From JAJFFW01 sp965263375 (GTDB lineage: Bacteria > Pseudomonadota > Alphaproteobacteria > Caulobacterales > Parvularculaceae), in NCBI GenBank assembly GCA_965263375.1, contig OZ253669.1, forward strand, positions 310,001 to 374,000: a stretch of DNA of 64,000 nt. The letters run 5' to 3'. A program made the translations under genes and the position numbers. Below, one piece after another: positions 50,951 to 58,391 of this stretch (position 1 is its first letter; each line of letters opens with the position of its first letter). The notes beneath the pieces were generated by a model. The model saw only the letters and a list, made by a program, of their open reading frames with translations, searched no databases and was not told the DNA's origin.

Positions 50951-51296
50951 ATATTATCGCTCAGGGATCAAGAAGGTCGGCGTCAAACCGATCCGTATAC
51001 TCAACGGCACAAGCTGTTGAGGCTTGCGGGTACTGATCAACGCAAGAAAGAGTCATTGGTTCTCTAGAATGGAAAACGCGGGCAAAAGCCCGCATCTTTC
51101 CTTCATTGCTCCGGGGAGTATTGTTTTGTCGATACTGCCGGGAAGCTTTATACCAGCAGGTTGAGGGGTGGATGTGGATTTGTGCGCAAACTGCCCGAAT
51201 ACTGGTCCATCCAAAACAGAGAAAAGATATTTTGGCCGCCGCCCGGCGTGCATGCGACCGTTGGATTAAAGCGTATGTCCAGGGCACGTAATTATG
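50951..51296. other. Intergenic region with a hairpin after the small exported protein
   Basis: Apart from the terminator-like hairpin this stretch holds nothing I can name. Open frames on both strands lack ribosome sites and recognisable motifs, and it borders decayed genes, so it may be unrecognisable debris. Confidence 0.3.
51074..51100 (+). terminator. Terminator-like hairpin
   Basis: GCGGGC (51078-51083), loop AAAA, GCCCGC (51088-51093), then ATCTTTCC. A compact GC stem with a modest T tract, 124 bases after the small exported protein gene. Confidence 0.55.
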
Positions 51297-51850
51297 TCAA
51301 AGCGTTGGCAATCCGTGTTCGACTGCCGATTTCAAGTCGGGCCCGGACTTTTTCGGAGACCCGCAATCAAATGGAGGCTGCGGGTCATACTCGATGAAAA
51401 GTTGGATCGTACGCGCGAGTTCTTCCCCGGCAAGTTCCGCCGCAAGCGTAGGGCCGAAATCAACGCCAGCGGTCACACCACCGCCAGTAATTCGGTTACG
51501 GTCACGAATGACACGTTCCGCCACGGGCTTTGCACCAAAATCGGAGAGCCTGTCGCGAAATGCCCAGTGACACCCTGCTTCATATCCTTCAAGTAGACCT
51601 GCGGCGCCAAGCAGCAACGATCCCGAACAAACGCACGTCACAAAATTTCCCGCCTTATCTTTACTGCGGAGAAAGTCTAGAAATTCCGCCTCGCCCAAAA
51701 GTGGCAGAACCCCTAGTCCACCGCATGCACAAATTACATCAAGGTCAGGGCATGTTTCTAGGTTCGTTGTCGGGTTAGTGGAAAATCCGGCATCGGAACG
51801 CACCGGGGAAAGTGATTTCCACAACATATGAATTCTAGCGCCCGGCAACC
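51297..51850 (-). pseudogene. DJ-1/PfpI-family gene lacking its 5' end
   Basis: From about the segment LPGARIHMLWKSLSPVRSD onward the frame encodes a DJ-1/PfpI glutamine-amidotransferase-like protein similar to isonitrile hydratases. It has LDVICACGGLGVLPLL, the nucleophile Cys in VTCVCSGSLLLGAAGLL, and CHWAFRDRLSDFGA. The usual N-terminal strand with IGFLLFPG and the conserved Glu is missing, because the upstream part derives from an IS3 orfA (next feature). The frame is otherwise open to its stop, so the loss may be recent. It is unlikely to be a working enzyme. Confidence 0.75.
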
Positions 51851-51950
51851 GACAAGCCCTCACCACGTCAGAGCCTGAAGCTAAGCTCAACTCTCTTTGG
51901 CGCAGCAGTTTCAATATCTGTTCGTCGTTGAAACGTTTCCCCGCTATTCC
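51851..51950 (-). pseudogene. IS3-family OrfA N-terminal fragment fused to the DJ-1 gene
   Basis: In frame with the DJ-1 remnant, the upstream sequence translates as GKRFNDEQILKLLRQRELSLASGSDVVRAC. This matches the N-terminus of IS407-type OrfA proteins (pattern K-R-F-x-E-Q-I-x-x-x-L-R-x-x-E-x-G). The expected ATG appears as ATA, and a stop lies just upstream. The junction is at about codon 21 of the open frame (near 51851), directly followed by DJ-1 sequence. No other part of this IS is found in the neighbourhood. The call rests on pattern recognition, not a search. Confidence 0.7.
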
Positions 51951-52075
51951 AATACCTCACCATTTTCGCAGAAAAATACAAAATCTGTGGATCAATTATA
52001 AGGGGGCAAGACAAACGAAAAATCTCTGTTGAGACAGAGTTTGGCGTCCTTAGGGCTCCACTTTGTGAACCGCAA

Positions 52076-52762
52076 CTAGAGACTAATTGGCGTTGTAACC
52101 GTGACTAGTTCTCCTTGCGTATTACCTATATTTCTATAACGGTGCGGCTTACTACTGTCGAAATAAAAACCATCTCCAGGATGCATTTCGAAGACTTCAT
52201 CGCCCACCGTTAGTTCAAATATACCCTTTATCACAAAACCGGCTTCTTCCTTCCCATGGGCAAGCATTTCAACTCCCGTGTCTGCGCCGGCATCATATAT
52301 TCCATGCACGAGTTCCATTGAAGCGCCAGCATGGGCCGGACCGATTGATGAAAGCTCAACGCCCTTAGCCCGCGCGAACCGAACAAGCTCGCTTTGTCTA
52401 ACGACAATGTCTGATTTATCCTCAGCTTTGGTAAAAAACTCGCTGAGCGTCATGGGGAGTGCACTCAGGATCTTTTGAAGTGAACTGACAGATGGACTAG
52501 ACCGGCCAAGTTCGATCTGAGAAAGCGTTGCGTTCGGTACGCCGGCTCGCCTTGCCAGTTCACGTTGTGACAAACCTCGATCTTGACGGATTCGCTTAAT
52601 TCGTGCACCGATCGCTACCTTGTCTTCAAACAGCTCATTATGATGATTACCTTCTTGGGCAGGTTTTTTCATACTGCGGGAGCTAAAAGATTTCTCATCT
52701 TGACGCTTTGTTTTGGGCTTTTTCCCACTTGATTTCGTGGGCGCTATTGGGGCCATCTCCAA
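52076..52762 (-). CDS. XRE-family regulator with C-terminal cupin domain
   Basis: This 228-residue protein begins with a long basic, lysine-rich tail (about 1-45). An XRE HTH follows (IKRIRQDRGLSQRELARRAGVPNATLSQIELGRSSPSVSSLQKIL, about 55-100), then a small cupin_2 domain (about 150-222) with GKEEAGFVIKGIFEL and HPGDGFYFDSSKPHRYRN. This is the PuuR/SutR architecture, in which the cupin senses a small metabolite. It is the nearest regulator to the serine hydrolase-amidino hydrolase operon on the same strand and probably controls that cassette, with the gabD remnant in between. Confidence 0.87.
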   Translation of the reverse strand: MEMAPIAPTKSSGKKPKTKRQDEKSFSSRSMKKPAQEGNHHNELFEDKVAIGARIKRIRQDRGLSQRELARRAGVPNATLSQIELGRSSPSVSSLQKILSALPMTLSEFFTKAEDKSDIVVRQSELVRFARAKGVELSSIGPAHAGASMELVHGIYDAGADTGVEMLAHGKEEAGFVIKGIFELTVGDEVFEMHPGDGFYFDSSKPHRYRNIGNTQGELVTVTTPISL

Positions 52763-52799
52763 TTTATCCTTAGCGTTGACGTCGCCGACTCAAACATAT

Positions 52800-53345
52800 T
52801 TAAAAATCAATGTATTCGTCGAATCCGTATTTAGAACCTACGTGGCGGAAACCAGATTACTTGACGCCCTTAAACGGGGCAACCTCCGCCGAATTTGACT
52901 TGTATTAAAGCGACCATCCCACAATTCAAAGCTTTTGCACCCTTCAATATTTGTGCATTATCCTGTGAACAAAAAATATGCAGCGAGGCCAAATTCTGTT
53001 GCATTTGCTTTTTCTATGATTTCGTCACCATTATCAAACCGAAAAAGGGGGGCGACCGATCCAAAGGTCGCTTCACAGCTGACGACCATGATACTTGTGT
53101 CGTTTGCTAAATCCGACGGGTGGAAGAATTTTCCCGCGGCCTCGTGTCTGCCTGCGCTGACTATGAGCTCTGCGCCTTTTCTAAGAGGTCTGAAATATGG
53201 CTCTCAACTTTAAACAGAACTCCGTCACCTATCAACGGCGATAGCTGAAACAAAGTCTATGTAACGCCGTCCTCAATGTTCAAAATCTCTGACCAGCTTG
53301 CGCGGTGGGCGTAGGTCTGTGTCATAACCACGACGCCTTTTGCAA
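52800..53345 (-). pseudogene. Succinate-semialdehyde/aldehyde dehydrogenase (gabD-like) remnant
   Basis: No intact frame exists, but pieces on the minus strand are plain. They are KVESHISDLLEKA, then in another frame GAELIVSAGRHEAAGKFFHP (ends about 53123), EATFGSVAPLFRF (53036-53074), EKANATEFGLAAYF, a stop (52958-52960), and in a third frame NSAEVAPFKGVK, a stop, and SKYGFDEYIDF. These are in order the C-terminal third of SSADH-type aldehyde dehydrogenases, including the conserved E-x-x-F-G-x-V-A-P and EVAPFGGVKxSG segments. There are at least two frameshifts and two stops. It lies between the regulator and the serine hydrolase gene of the second cassette. Confidence 0.85.
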
Positions 53346-53473
53346 TAGTTCAATTTTTAAGACAGATTAACATAGATTTTTTAAATCCTAACATTTTGAA
53401 GTCCTTTCATTTCAGGCATACATTGTTGCACCGAATGCACCGCGCTTTTTTCCTGTGTATTTCCTATATTAGC
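53346..53473. other. AT-rich spacer
   Basis: About 130 AT-rich bases between the dehydrogenase remnant and the serine hydrolase stop. I see no gene or hairpin. Confidence 0.3.
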
Positions 53474-54658
53474 CTAAAATGATTTATAGACTGCTCGCTC
53501 GTACTTATAGAAAAAGTCCATAAAACACTTGTCAAAAAAAGGTAATGTTTGTGCCATTACAACACTAGCAAGATCTTTTATTGGGTCTAACCAAAAGTGC
53601 GTATTGCATACGCCTGCCCATCCTTGAGCGCCTTTTGAACGCGCTCCTGGAACAGACAGATCCATACGGATGAACCCCAAACTATGATTTTTTCTGTATT
53701 CTGGATAGAGTGCGATATTGTTTGATATTGATGGATTGCCAGACTGCAAAGTGTTGACGGTTTTTCTACCGATGCGGTTCCGCATTAGATTCTTAACAGA
53801 TTCGGGCTGCAGTATCCGTTGACCATCAAGCTCACCTGAGCAAAGAAGCATACGGAGTAGCTTTATATAGTCTCTTGCCGTTGAGTAAAGCGCCTGCCCC
53901 ATGCAATAAACTTGAGGTTGGGCAGGAGGATCGAATTCGATATCTGAAAACGATCCGTCTTGTCCTCGAATCTTCACAGGCGCGATGCGATCTTTGATAC
54001 CTGCATTTTTTTCAAATACAGTATCGTGCATATGAAGAGGCTCAAATATTTCCTCTGTACAATACCTATCTATAGGACGCCCATCGACCATTTCGATTAC
54101 ACGCCCAAGCCAATCTGGGCCAATGCCATAGCGCCACTCTTTTCCAGGGTCATCGGCAAGTGGAATATAAAAAGCCTCCCTTCGGCCGGTCAAAATCGAG
54201 GGGTGGCCGGTTTTTTCAACGTACTCAGCAAGACGAGGGTAGAAAGCTTCGTTTGCAAAGCCTGACATATGGGTGGCCAAGTCGCAAACTGTTACGTCGC
54301 GCTTTGGCGCGCGTAAGATCGGCCGACCATCTTTAAATCCGGCTAAGACTTGAACCCGCTCAAAGTCCGGAATTATTTTTTTAACGGGATCGTTAATGCG
54401 CAGCCTGTTTTTTTCAATTAAGGTCATCGCTGCGACAGCGCAGACCCCTTTTGTCATGGAGAAGATTCGAAAAACCGTATCTTGGCTTGCTTCGTAAGAT
54501 CCGTTCCAGCCGCCAGCGGCGCCTTGCCATTTTACCCCGTCCGCATTTGCAACGGCGGCAACTATAAAAGGCGCAACGTTGTCCGCGATAGCGGTCGTGA
54601 GCAGACCGTCAAGATCTGAAGGATCATTGCGGCGAGTTTTTCGAAATATATTTCGCAT
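53474..54658 (-). CDS. Serine hydrolase, beta-lactamase class C family
   Basis: I prefer the ATG at 54658 (394 residues), because the longer frame to 54700 overlaps the amidino hydrolase gene. The S-x-x-K motif is SMTK in FRIFSMTKGVCAVAAM (about residue 77), and the second motif region is YGIGPDWLGRVIE, with Tyr likely the general base. The family includes esterases, D-aminopeptidases and EstB-like enzymes more often than true beta-lactamases. There is no signal peptide, so it acts in the cytoplasm. It is the last gene of a minus-strand operon with an amidino hydrolase, a cupin and an alpha/beta hydrolase. Confidence 0.83.
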   Translation of the reverse strand: MRNIFRKTRRNDPSDLDGLLTTAIADNVAPFIVAAVANADGVKWQGAAGGWNGSYEASQDTVFRIFSMTKGVCAVAAMTLIEKNRLRINDPVKKIIPDFERVQVLAGFKDGRPILRAPKRDVTVCDLATHMSGFANEAFYPRLAEYVEKTGHPSILTGRREAFYIPLADDPGKEWRYGIGPDWLGRVIEMVDGRPIDRYCTEEIFEPLHMHDTVFEKNAGIKDRIAPVKIRGQDGSFSDIEFDPPAQPQVYCMGQALYSTARDYIKLLRMLLCSGELDGQRILQPESVKNLMRNRIGRKTVNTLQSGNPSISNNIALYPEYRKNHSLGFIRMDLSVPGARSKGAQGWAGVCNTHFWLDPIKDLASVVMAQTLPFFDKCFMDFFYKYERAVYKSF

Positions 54659-54663
54659 AAGTC

Positions 54664-55524
54664 TTAATAAGCGGTGCGAAGTAAGGGAAGCACATGGCAT
54701 GTCGGCCCGGCTCCGCGCCGTGCGCAGAACTCTGATCCATCGAATATGTGGACTTTGAGGTCGCGTTCTTTCAGCATCGCTTCGGTTTTTGAGTTACCCT
54801 TGCACATAATGAGATTACGGGCATCAATACTTAGGATATTACATGCTTGTGTCGCAAACTCCTCCTCAGGGATCGCTAACATTTCAATTCCGCGATCTTC
54901 CAACAAGTCTATTAACGATAGAGGGAGGGGTTGATCAAAAACGACAGCCAGTTTTTCGTTGACTAGGCTGATGGCGGACATCAAATGCAGAACTTCTGCA
55001 GGGCCACGCCAGTGGGGCATAGCGACGTCGTACAGGTCAACGTCAAGTGGCTTGAGGATGGCTCTAAGGTTCTCTATGCCTTTTCTATTTGTGCGATATG
55101 ATCGCCCTACAACAAGCTCCCGCTCATTCAACCAAAGCAGGTCGCCGCCATCACAGTAGGCGTCCTTGGTCAACCATCCAACAATTGGAACGCCAAGATC
55201 AACCAGGCGGCGCGCCATCGGGTGGGCCTCGCAGCGTCTGTCGCGCTTGCCGCTGTTTAAAATTACGGCTCCAGCATTGAGCATTAGCGCCGGGTCCGTT
55301 GTCGCCAAAGATTGAAGGCTTTTACCCTCGCCTAACTGCTCGAGGACGACGCCTTGTGCTTCCAAAAGTTGGAGAAAAGCTGAGTGCTGATCTTTCGCTT
55401 TTTCTACATTCGGTTCGCCGGCATACCCGTATGCCGTCCAATTTTGACGGTTGTACTCATCTCCAGGCGAGTGTACCAGAGCGCGTTTCAGGGGCTTCGT
55501 AAGGGACTGTCCACCGTACTGCAT
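54664..55524 (-). CDS. Amidino hydrolase (DDAH/arginine deiminase-like)
   Basis: The start is the ATG at 55524, one base after the cupin stop, giving 286 residues; an upstream frame is a shadow of the cupin gene. The beta/alpha propeller family motifs are present: TTDPALMLNAGAVIL, CDGGDLLWL (the E/D-G-G-D site), HWRGPAEVLHLMSAISLV with the catalytic His, and the nucleophile Cys in GAGPTCHVLPLLR near the C-terminus. DDAH-type enzymes hydrolyse a guanidino group to a ureido group (for example methylated arginine to citrulline plus methylamine); amidinotransferases share the fold. The neighbouring M20 carbamoyl hydrolase could remove the resulting ureido group. Confidence 0.82.
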   Translation of the reverse strand: MQYGGQSLTKPLKRALVHSPGDEYNRQNWTAYGYAGEPNVEKAKDQHSAFLQLLEAQGVVLEQLGEGKSLQSLATTDPALMLNAGAVILNSGKRDRRCEAHPMARRLVDLGVPIVGWLTKDAYCDGGDLLWLNERELVVGRSYRTNRKGIENLRAILKPLDVDLYDVAMPHWRGPAEVLHLMSAISLVNEKLAVVFDQPLPLSLIDLLEDRGIEMLAIPEEEFATQACNILSIDARNLIMCKGNSKTEAMLKERDLKVHIFDGSEFCARRGAGPTCHVLPLLRTAY

Positions 55525-55525
55525 A

Positions 55526-55891
55526 TCACTCGGGGGCCTTGCTGGGGTATGCGACTTCAAAAACAAGGCATCCCGTTCTTGACATAAAAGGGCCATGCTT
55601 TTCGTCAATATCGCGACAAACATAGTCGCCGGCGACGAGTGTCATGTCGAAGGATCTGTCGTAAAGATCGCCTGAGAGAATAAGGACTTCCTCTTGGTAA
55701 TCATGGGTTACAGGGCCAATTGACGATGTGTCGGAGCCAGGATCAAATCGCGTTAGGCGTGTGTAATGTCCCGTTTCGGGATCGATTGCGAGGTCAACAA
55801 ACCATATGTCACCGGCACATCCTGGAGCCTCTCGCCAATCGGATGTCGAAATTCCAGTGAGTAGGTTTGTGTATTTGACGAGATTTTTCAT
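55526..55891 (-). CDS. Cupin-domain protein
   Basis: This 121-residue protein has a single cupin barrel: WREAPGCAGDIWFVDL, HDYQEEVLILSGDLYD and DEKHGPFMSRTGCLVFEV contain the expected G-x5-H-x-H-like and second-motif His/Glu metal ligands. It resembles ChrR-type anti-ECF cupins and small metal-dependent enzymes. It is closely packed between the alpha/beta hydrolase and amidino hydrolase genes, so it likely belongs to the same pathway; the function is unknown. Confidence 0.78.
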   Translation of the reverse strand: MKNLVKYTNLLTGISTSDWREAPGCAGDIWFVDLAIDPETGHYTRLTRFDPGSDTSSIGPVTHDYQEEVLILSGDLYDRSFDMTLVAGDYVCRDIDEKHGPFMSRTGCLVFEVAYPSKAPE

Positions 55892-55907
55892 AGAGTATGC
55901 CTAGTTT

Positions 55908-56714
55908 TTAGTTTTTTGAGCACCCAGCTACAAACGCCTCAATCAATCGTGCGGTCTCTTGCGGCGTTTCATTTGGTATTTCATGACCACAATCAAGGTA
56001 GACTTCGCGCGCGCCAGGAATTTTTCCGGTAACATCTGACTTCATCATCTCCACCGGAAAAAATGGATCGTGTAGAGCGCCGATCACAAGAGTCGGCGGA
56101 TGATCCGAATGACCTGTCGCCTTCTCCGAAAAGTCATCTCTGAAACAATGCTCTAACGTTTTGTGTAAAACGGTCTTTGATATCTTAGAGGCCTGATCTA
56201 TCCACTTCTCGGAGACATCGTGCTTAATCGGGCGTGTAATGATCCCATGATGCGAAGCGCGCAGCGCATCGCGATCGCCTGCATATCCGGCCCATTCGGC
56301 GATCGCCTCATCGGGCGCATCGACGGCTCCCGCGGGACAGCCAGCTATCAAAACGTGTCCCAACAGTTTTTCAGGTGCGATGATTGGCAGATATTGAAGA
56401 AACTTCGCCGCCATGCTGTGGCCAATAGCTACAAAACGCTCAACGCCTTCTGAGTCTGCAACGGCCAGAAGGTCTCGCGCTTGACGTTCAGACCCGTATG
56501 ATGCGGGGTGTTCTGAGGAGTCGCCATGACCACGCGGATCCATTGAAATAATGTTCAGCTGATCCAAGGGCAAATGAGCTAGAGTTTCATCGAAGTAGTC
56601 TTTTGTGCTCCCCCAGCCCGGGAGAAAAACTAACGTGGGCCCGTTACCTCTTGCCGCCTTATAGGCCAGGCGAGCGCCATCATCTGTAGATGCCGACTTA
56701 ATCTCAAAATTCAC
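55908..56714 (-). CDS. Alpha/beta hydrolase
   Basis: I favour GTG at 56714, six bases after an AAAGGGG site, giving about 268 residues; a longer frame reaches an ATG at 56786 but has no good site. The oxyanion segment is FLPGWGSTKDYF, the nucleophile Ser is in IGHSMAAKFL (G-H-S-M-A), the Asp of the triad is in GALHDPFF, and the His is in DCGHEIPNE. It is probably an esterase or amidase acting on a cassette substrate. First gene of the minus-strand operon, divergent from the M20 hydrolase. Confidence 0.82.
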   Translation of the reverse strand: MNFEIKSASTDDGARLAYKAARGNGPTLVFLPGWGSTKDYFDETLAHLPLDQLNIISMDPRGHGDSSEHPASYGSERQARDLLAVADSEGVERFVAIGHSMAAKFLQYLPIIAPEKLLGHVLIAGCPAGAVDAPDEAIAEWAGYAGDRDALRASHHGIITRPIKHDVSEKWIDQASKISKTVLHKTLEHCFRDDFSEKATGHSDHPPTLVIGALHDPFFPVEMMKSDVTGKIPGAREVYLDCGHEIPNETPQETARLIEAFVAGCSKN

Positions 56715-56801
56715 CGCCAACCCCTTTCGTTCCGTTTCTCCCCGGATAATAGGCCGTCTGCACGAAATGTACAATATTTTTTTCACTTTATGGTTTTCGA
56801 T

Positions 56802-56811
56802 CGCAATTGCG
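56802..56811. promoter_or_regulatory. CGCAATTGCG palindrome in the divergent promoter region
   Basis: The 10-bp palindrome lies in the gap between the divergent alpha/beta hydrolase and M20 hydrolase genes. The adjoining GCAATTGCGGGT (56803-56814) is identical to a 12-base stretch in the operator array at 31243-31254. It may be an operator or coincidence. Confidence 0.35.
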
Positions 56812-56918
56812 GGTGGTTCCTTGGATTTCTGATTCGATTAAAAAATTTGACAAATATGCCTTAAGGTCGAATATCGTAAATAATTACGTTCATGATTTAA
56901 GAATTTGAGGAAATTTCA

Positions 56919-58178
56919 ATGTCTCAGCTAAACCAAAGTGATCATCTGTCTAGCTTTCGAATCGATGCCAGGCGCTTATGGGACAGCCTCGAAGAAATGG
57001 CTCGCATAGGTGCACTGAGTAAGGGAGGGGTTCGTCGGCTGGCATACTCTGAGGATGACCAGAGAGGCAGGGCCTTATTCATGTCATGGTGCCGTGATGA
57101 AGGCATGCGCGTTGAGACCGACGCGATCGGAAATATTTTCGCTGTTCTAGAGGGAAGGGTGGCCGACGCGCCTGCGATTATGATCGGCAGCCACCTCGAC
57201 AGTCAGTCAAGTGGGGGAAAATATGACGGCACATATGGCGTGTTGTCGGGACTAGAGGTTGTCCGCCAACTTAACGGGCAAGGGGTGAAGCTTGATCGCC
57301 CGATTGAACTTGTGTGCTGGGCGAACGAAGAGGGCGCGCGCTTTAAGCCGGCAATGATGGGATCAAGCGTGTATGCAGGGGAATTAGACCTTAAAGTAGC
57401 CCTTACAACTTCTGATCATGCGGGAATTTCTGTTGAAGACGCGTTAAACGCTGATGAGGAGTGGCTGTCATTGCCAGATCGACCGGATCGCTCTGTTGGC
57501 TGTTATCTCGAAATCCATATTGAGCAAGGGCCGATTCTCGAGGCGGAAGATTTCCCCATCGGTATCGTTAACGGCGTTCAAGCGATTCACTGGTACGAAG
57601 TTACAATCGTTGGCGAAGAGACGCATGCGGGGCCGCCGCCAATGAGTTATCGCAAAGACGCTATGATGGCAGCTAGTGAACTCGTGTTGGCGATAGAGCG
57701 TTTCACGCTTGAGACTGGCCCTCAGGCGCGCGCCACAGTCGGTCAAGCTAGCGTTTCGCCGGGATCACAGAATGTCGTGCCCGGAGAAGTTCGAATATCA
57801 GTAGACTTACGACATCCAGAAGGCATGGTGGCAGACCGCTTGGGGGAAACGCTATTCTCTGTGGCGAATGATATTGCCAAAGGCCGCGGCGTCGAGATAT
57901 CTATCAAACAAATTTGGCGGTCGCCCGCTGTCCACTTCGACCAATCAGTCTTGGACGCTTTTCGCGTCAGTGCAACCAACGCGCATACCGCTTTTCTCGA
58001 GATGGTGTCAGGCGCTGGACACGATGCCGTGCCGATCGCCCGGTGTATTCCTACGGGAATGTTGTTTATTCCATGCGAGGGCGGCGTCAGTCACAATGAG
58101 GCCGAAGCAATCACTATCGATCAAGCCGCAACGGGGTGCTCAGTCTTGTACGACGCTGTGATAGCGCTCTCCAAATAG
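56919..58178 (+). CDS. M20-family N-carbamoyl amino acid / allantoate amidohydrolase
   Basis: This 419-residue zinc hydrolase has the family motifs: GSHLDSQSSGGKYDGTYGVLSGLEV (first His/Asp ligands), CWANEEGARFKPAMMGSSVY (Glu pair), HIEQGPILE, and SGAGHDA with the C-terminal His ligand, then PCEGGVSHNEAE. The central dimerisation domain is intact (GEETHAGPPPMSYRKDA). Relatives remove carbamoyl groups from N-carbamoyl amino acids, beta-ureidopropionate or allantoate, releasing CO2 and ammonia. GAGGAAA precedes the ATG. It is divergent from the amidino hydrolase operon and upstream of the second receptor. Confidence 0.9.
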   Translation: MSQLNQSDHLSSFRIDARRLWDSLEEMARIGALSKGGVRRLAYSEDDQRGRALFMSWCRDEGMRVETDAIGNIFAVLEGRVADAPAIMIGSHLDSQSSGGKYDGTYGVLSGLEVVRQLNGQGVKLDRPIELVCWANEEGARFKPAMMGSSVYAGELDLKVALTTSDHAGISVEDALNADEEWLSLPDRPDRSVGCYLEIHIEQGPILEAEDFPIGIVNGVQAIHWYEVTIVGEETHAGPPPMSYRKDAMMAASELVLAIERFTLETGPQARATVGQASVSPGSQNVVPGEVRISVDLRHPEGMVADRLGETLFSVANDIAKGRGVEISIKQIWRSPAVHFDQSVLDAFRVSATNAHTAFLEMVSGAGHDAVPIARCIPTGMLFIPCEGGVSHNEAEAITIDQAATGCSVLYDAVIALSK

Positions 58179-58292
58179 CGGTTTTGTGAATGTCGTCGCA
58201 TTCGTTCAGTGATTTTCAATATCCTATTGATTTCAGCATATTAGATCTTCTTAGATGCGTTAGCGCGCGGTCCGTCGCGATGAAATTGTAAA

Positions 58293-58347
58293 TTTTTTTG
58301 TTCATTTTTTGTATTTTTTTCTTCACATGAACATCTTTTTGTTCGAT
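58293..58347. promoter_or_regulatory. TGTTC repeats upstream of the second receptor
   Basis: TGTTCAT (58299-58305) and ATGAACA (58327-58333) form an inverted pair in a T-rich region. TTTTTGTTCGAT (58336-58347) repeats the left arm with one change. Such spaced TGTTC half-sites may bind a dimeric regulator or the XRE-cupin protein; this is weak evidence. Confidence 0.35.
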
Positions 58348-58391
58348 GGTTATGTAAGTTTTATAATCAACAATACGAAAGGGGATTGGAA

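Noticed and set aside
43590..51950. Composite transposon bounded by the two IS3 fragments
   Set aside because: The left fragment is an OrfB C-terminus of the SMSRxGNCWDNA type and the right one an OrfA N-terminus of IS407 type, in opposite orientation; they are not copies of one element.
53960..54265. 101-codon plus-strand frame inside the serine hydrolase gene
   Set aside because: It is the antisense shadow of a well-supported gene.
56802..56814. Regulon link between the 31 kb operator array and the 56.8 kb palindrome
   Set aside because: A 12-base match can occur by chance; without a genome-wide count I do not claim a shared regulator.
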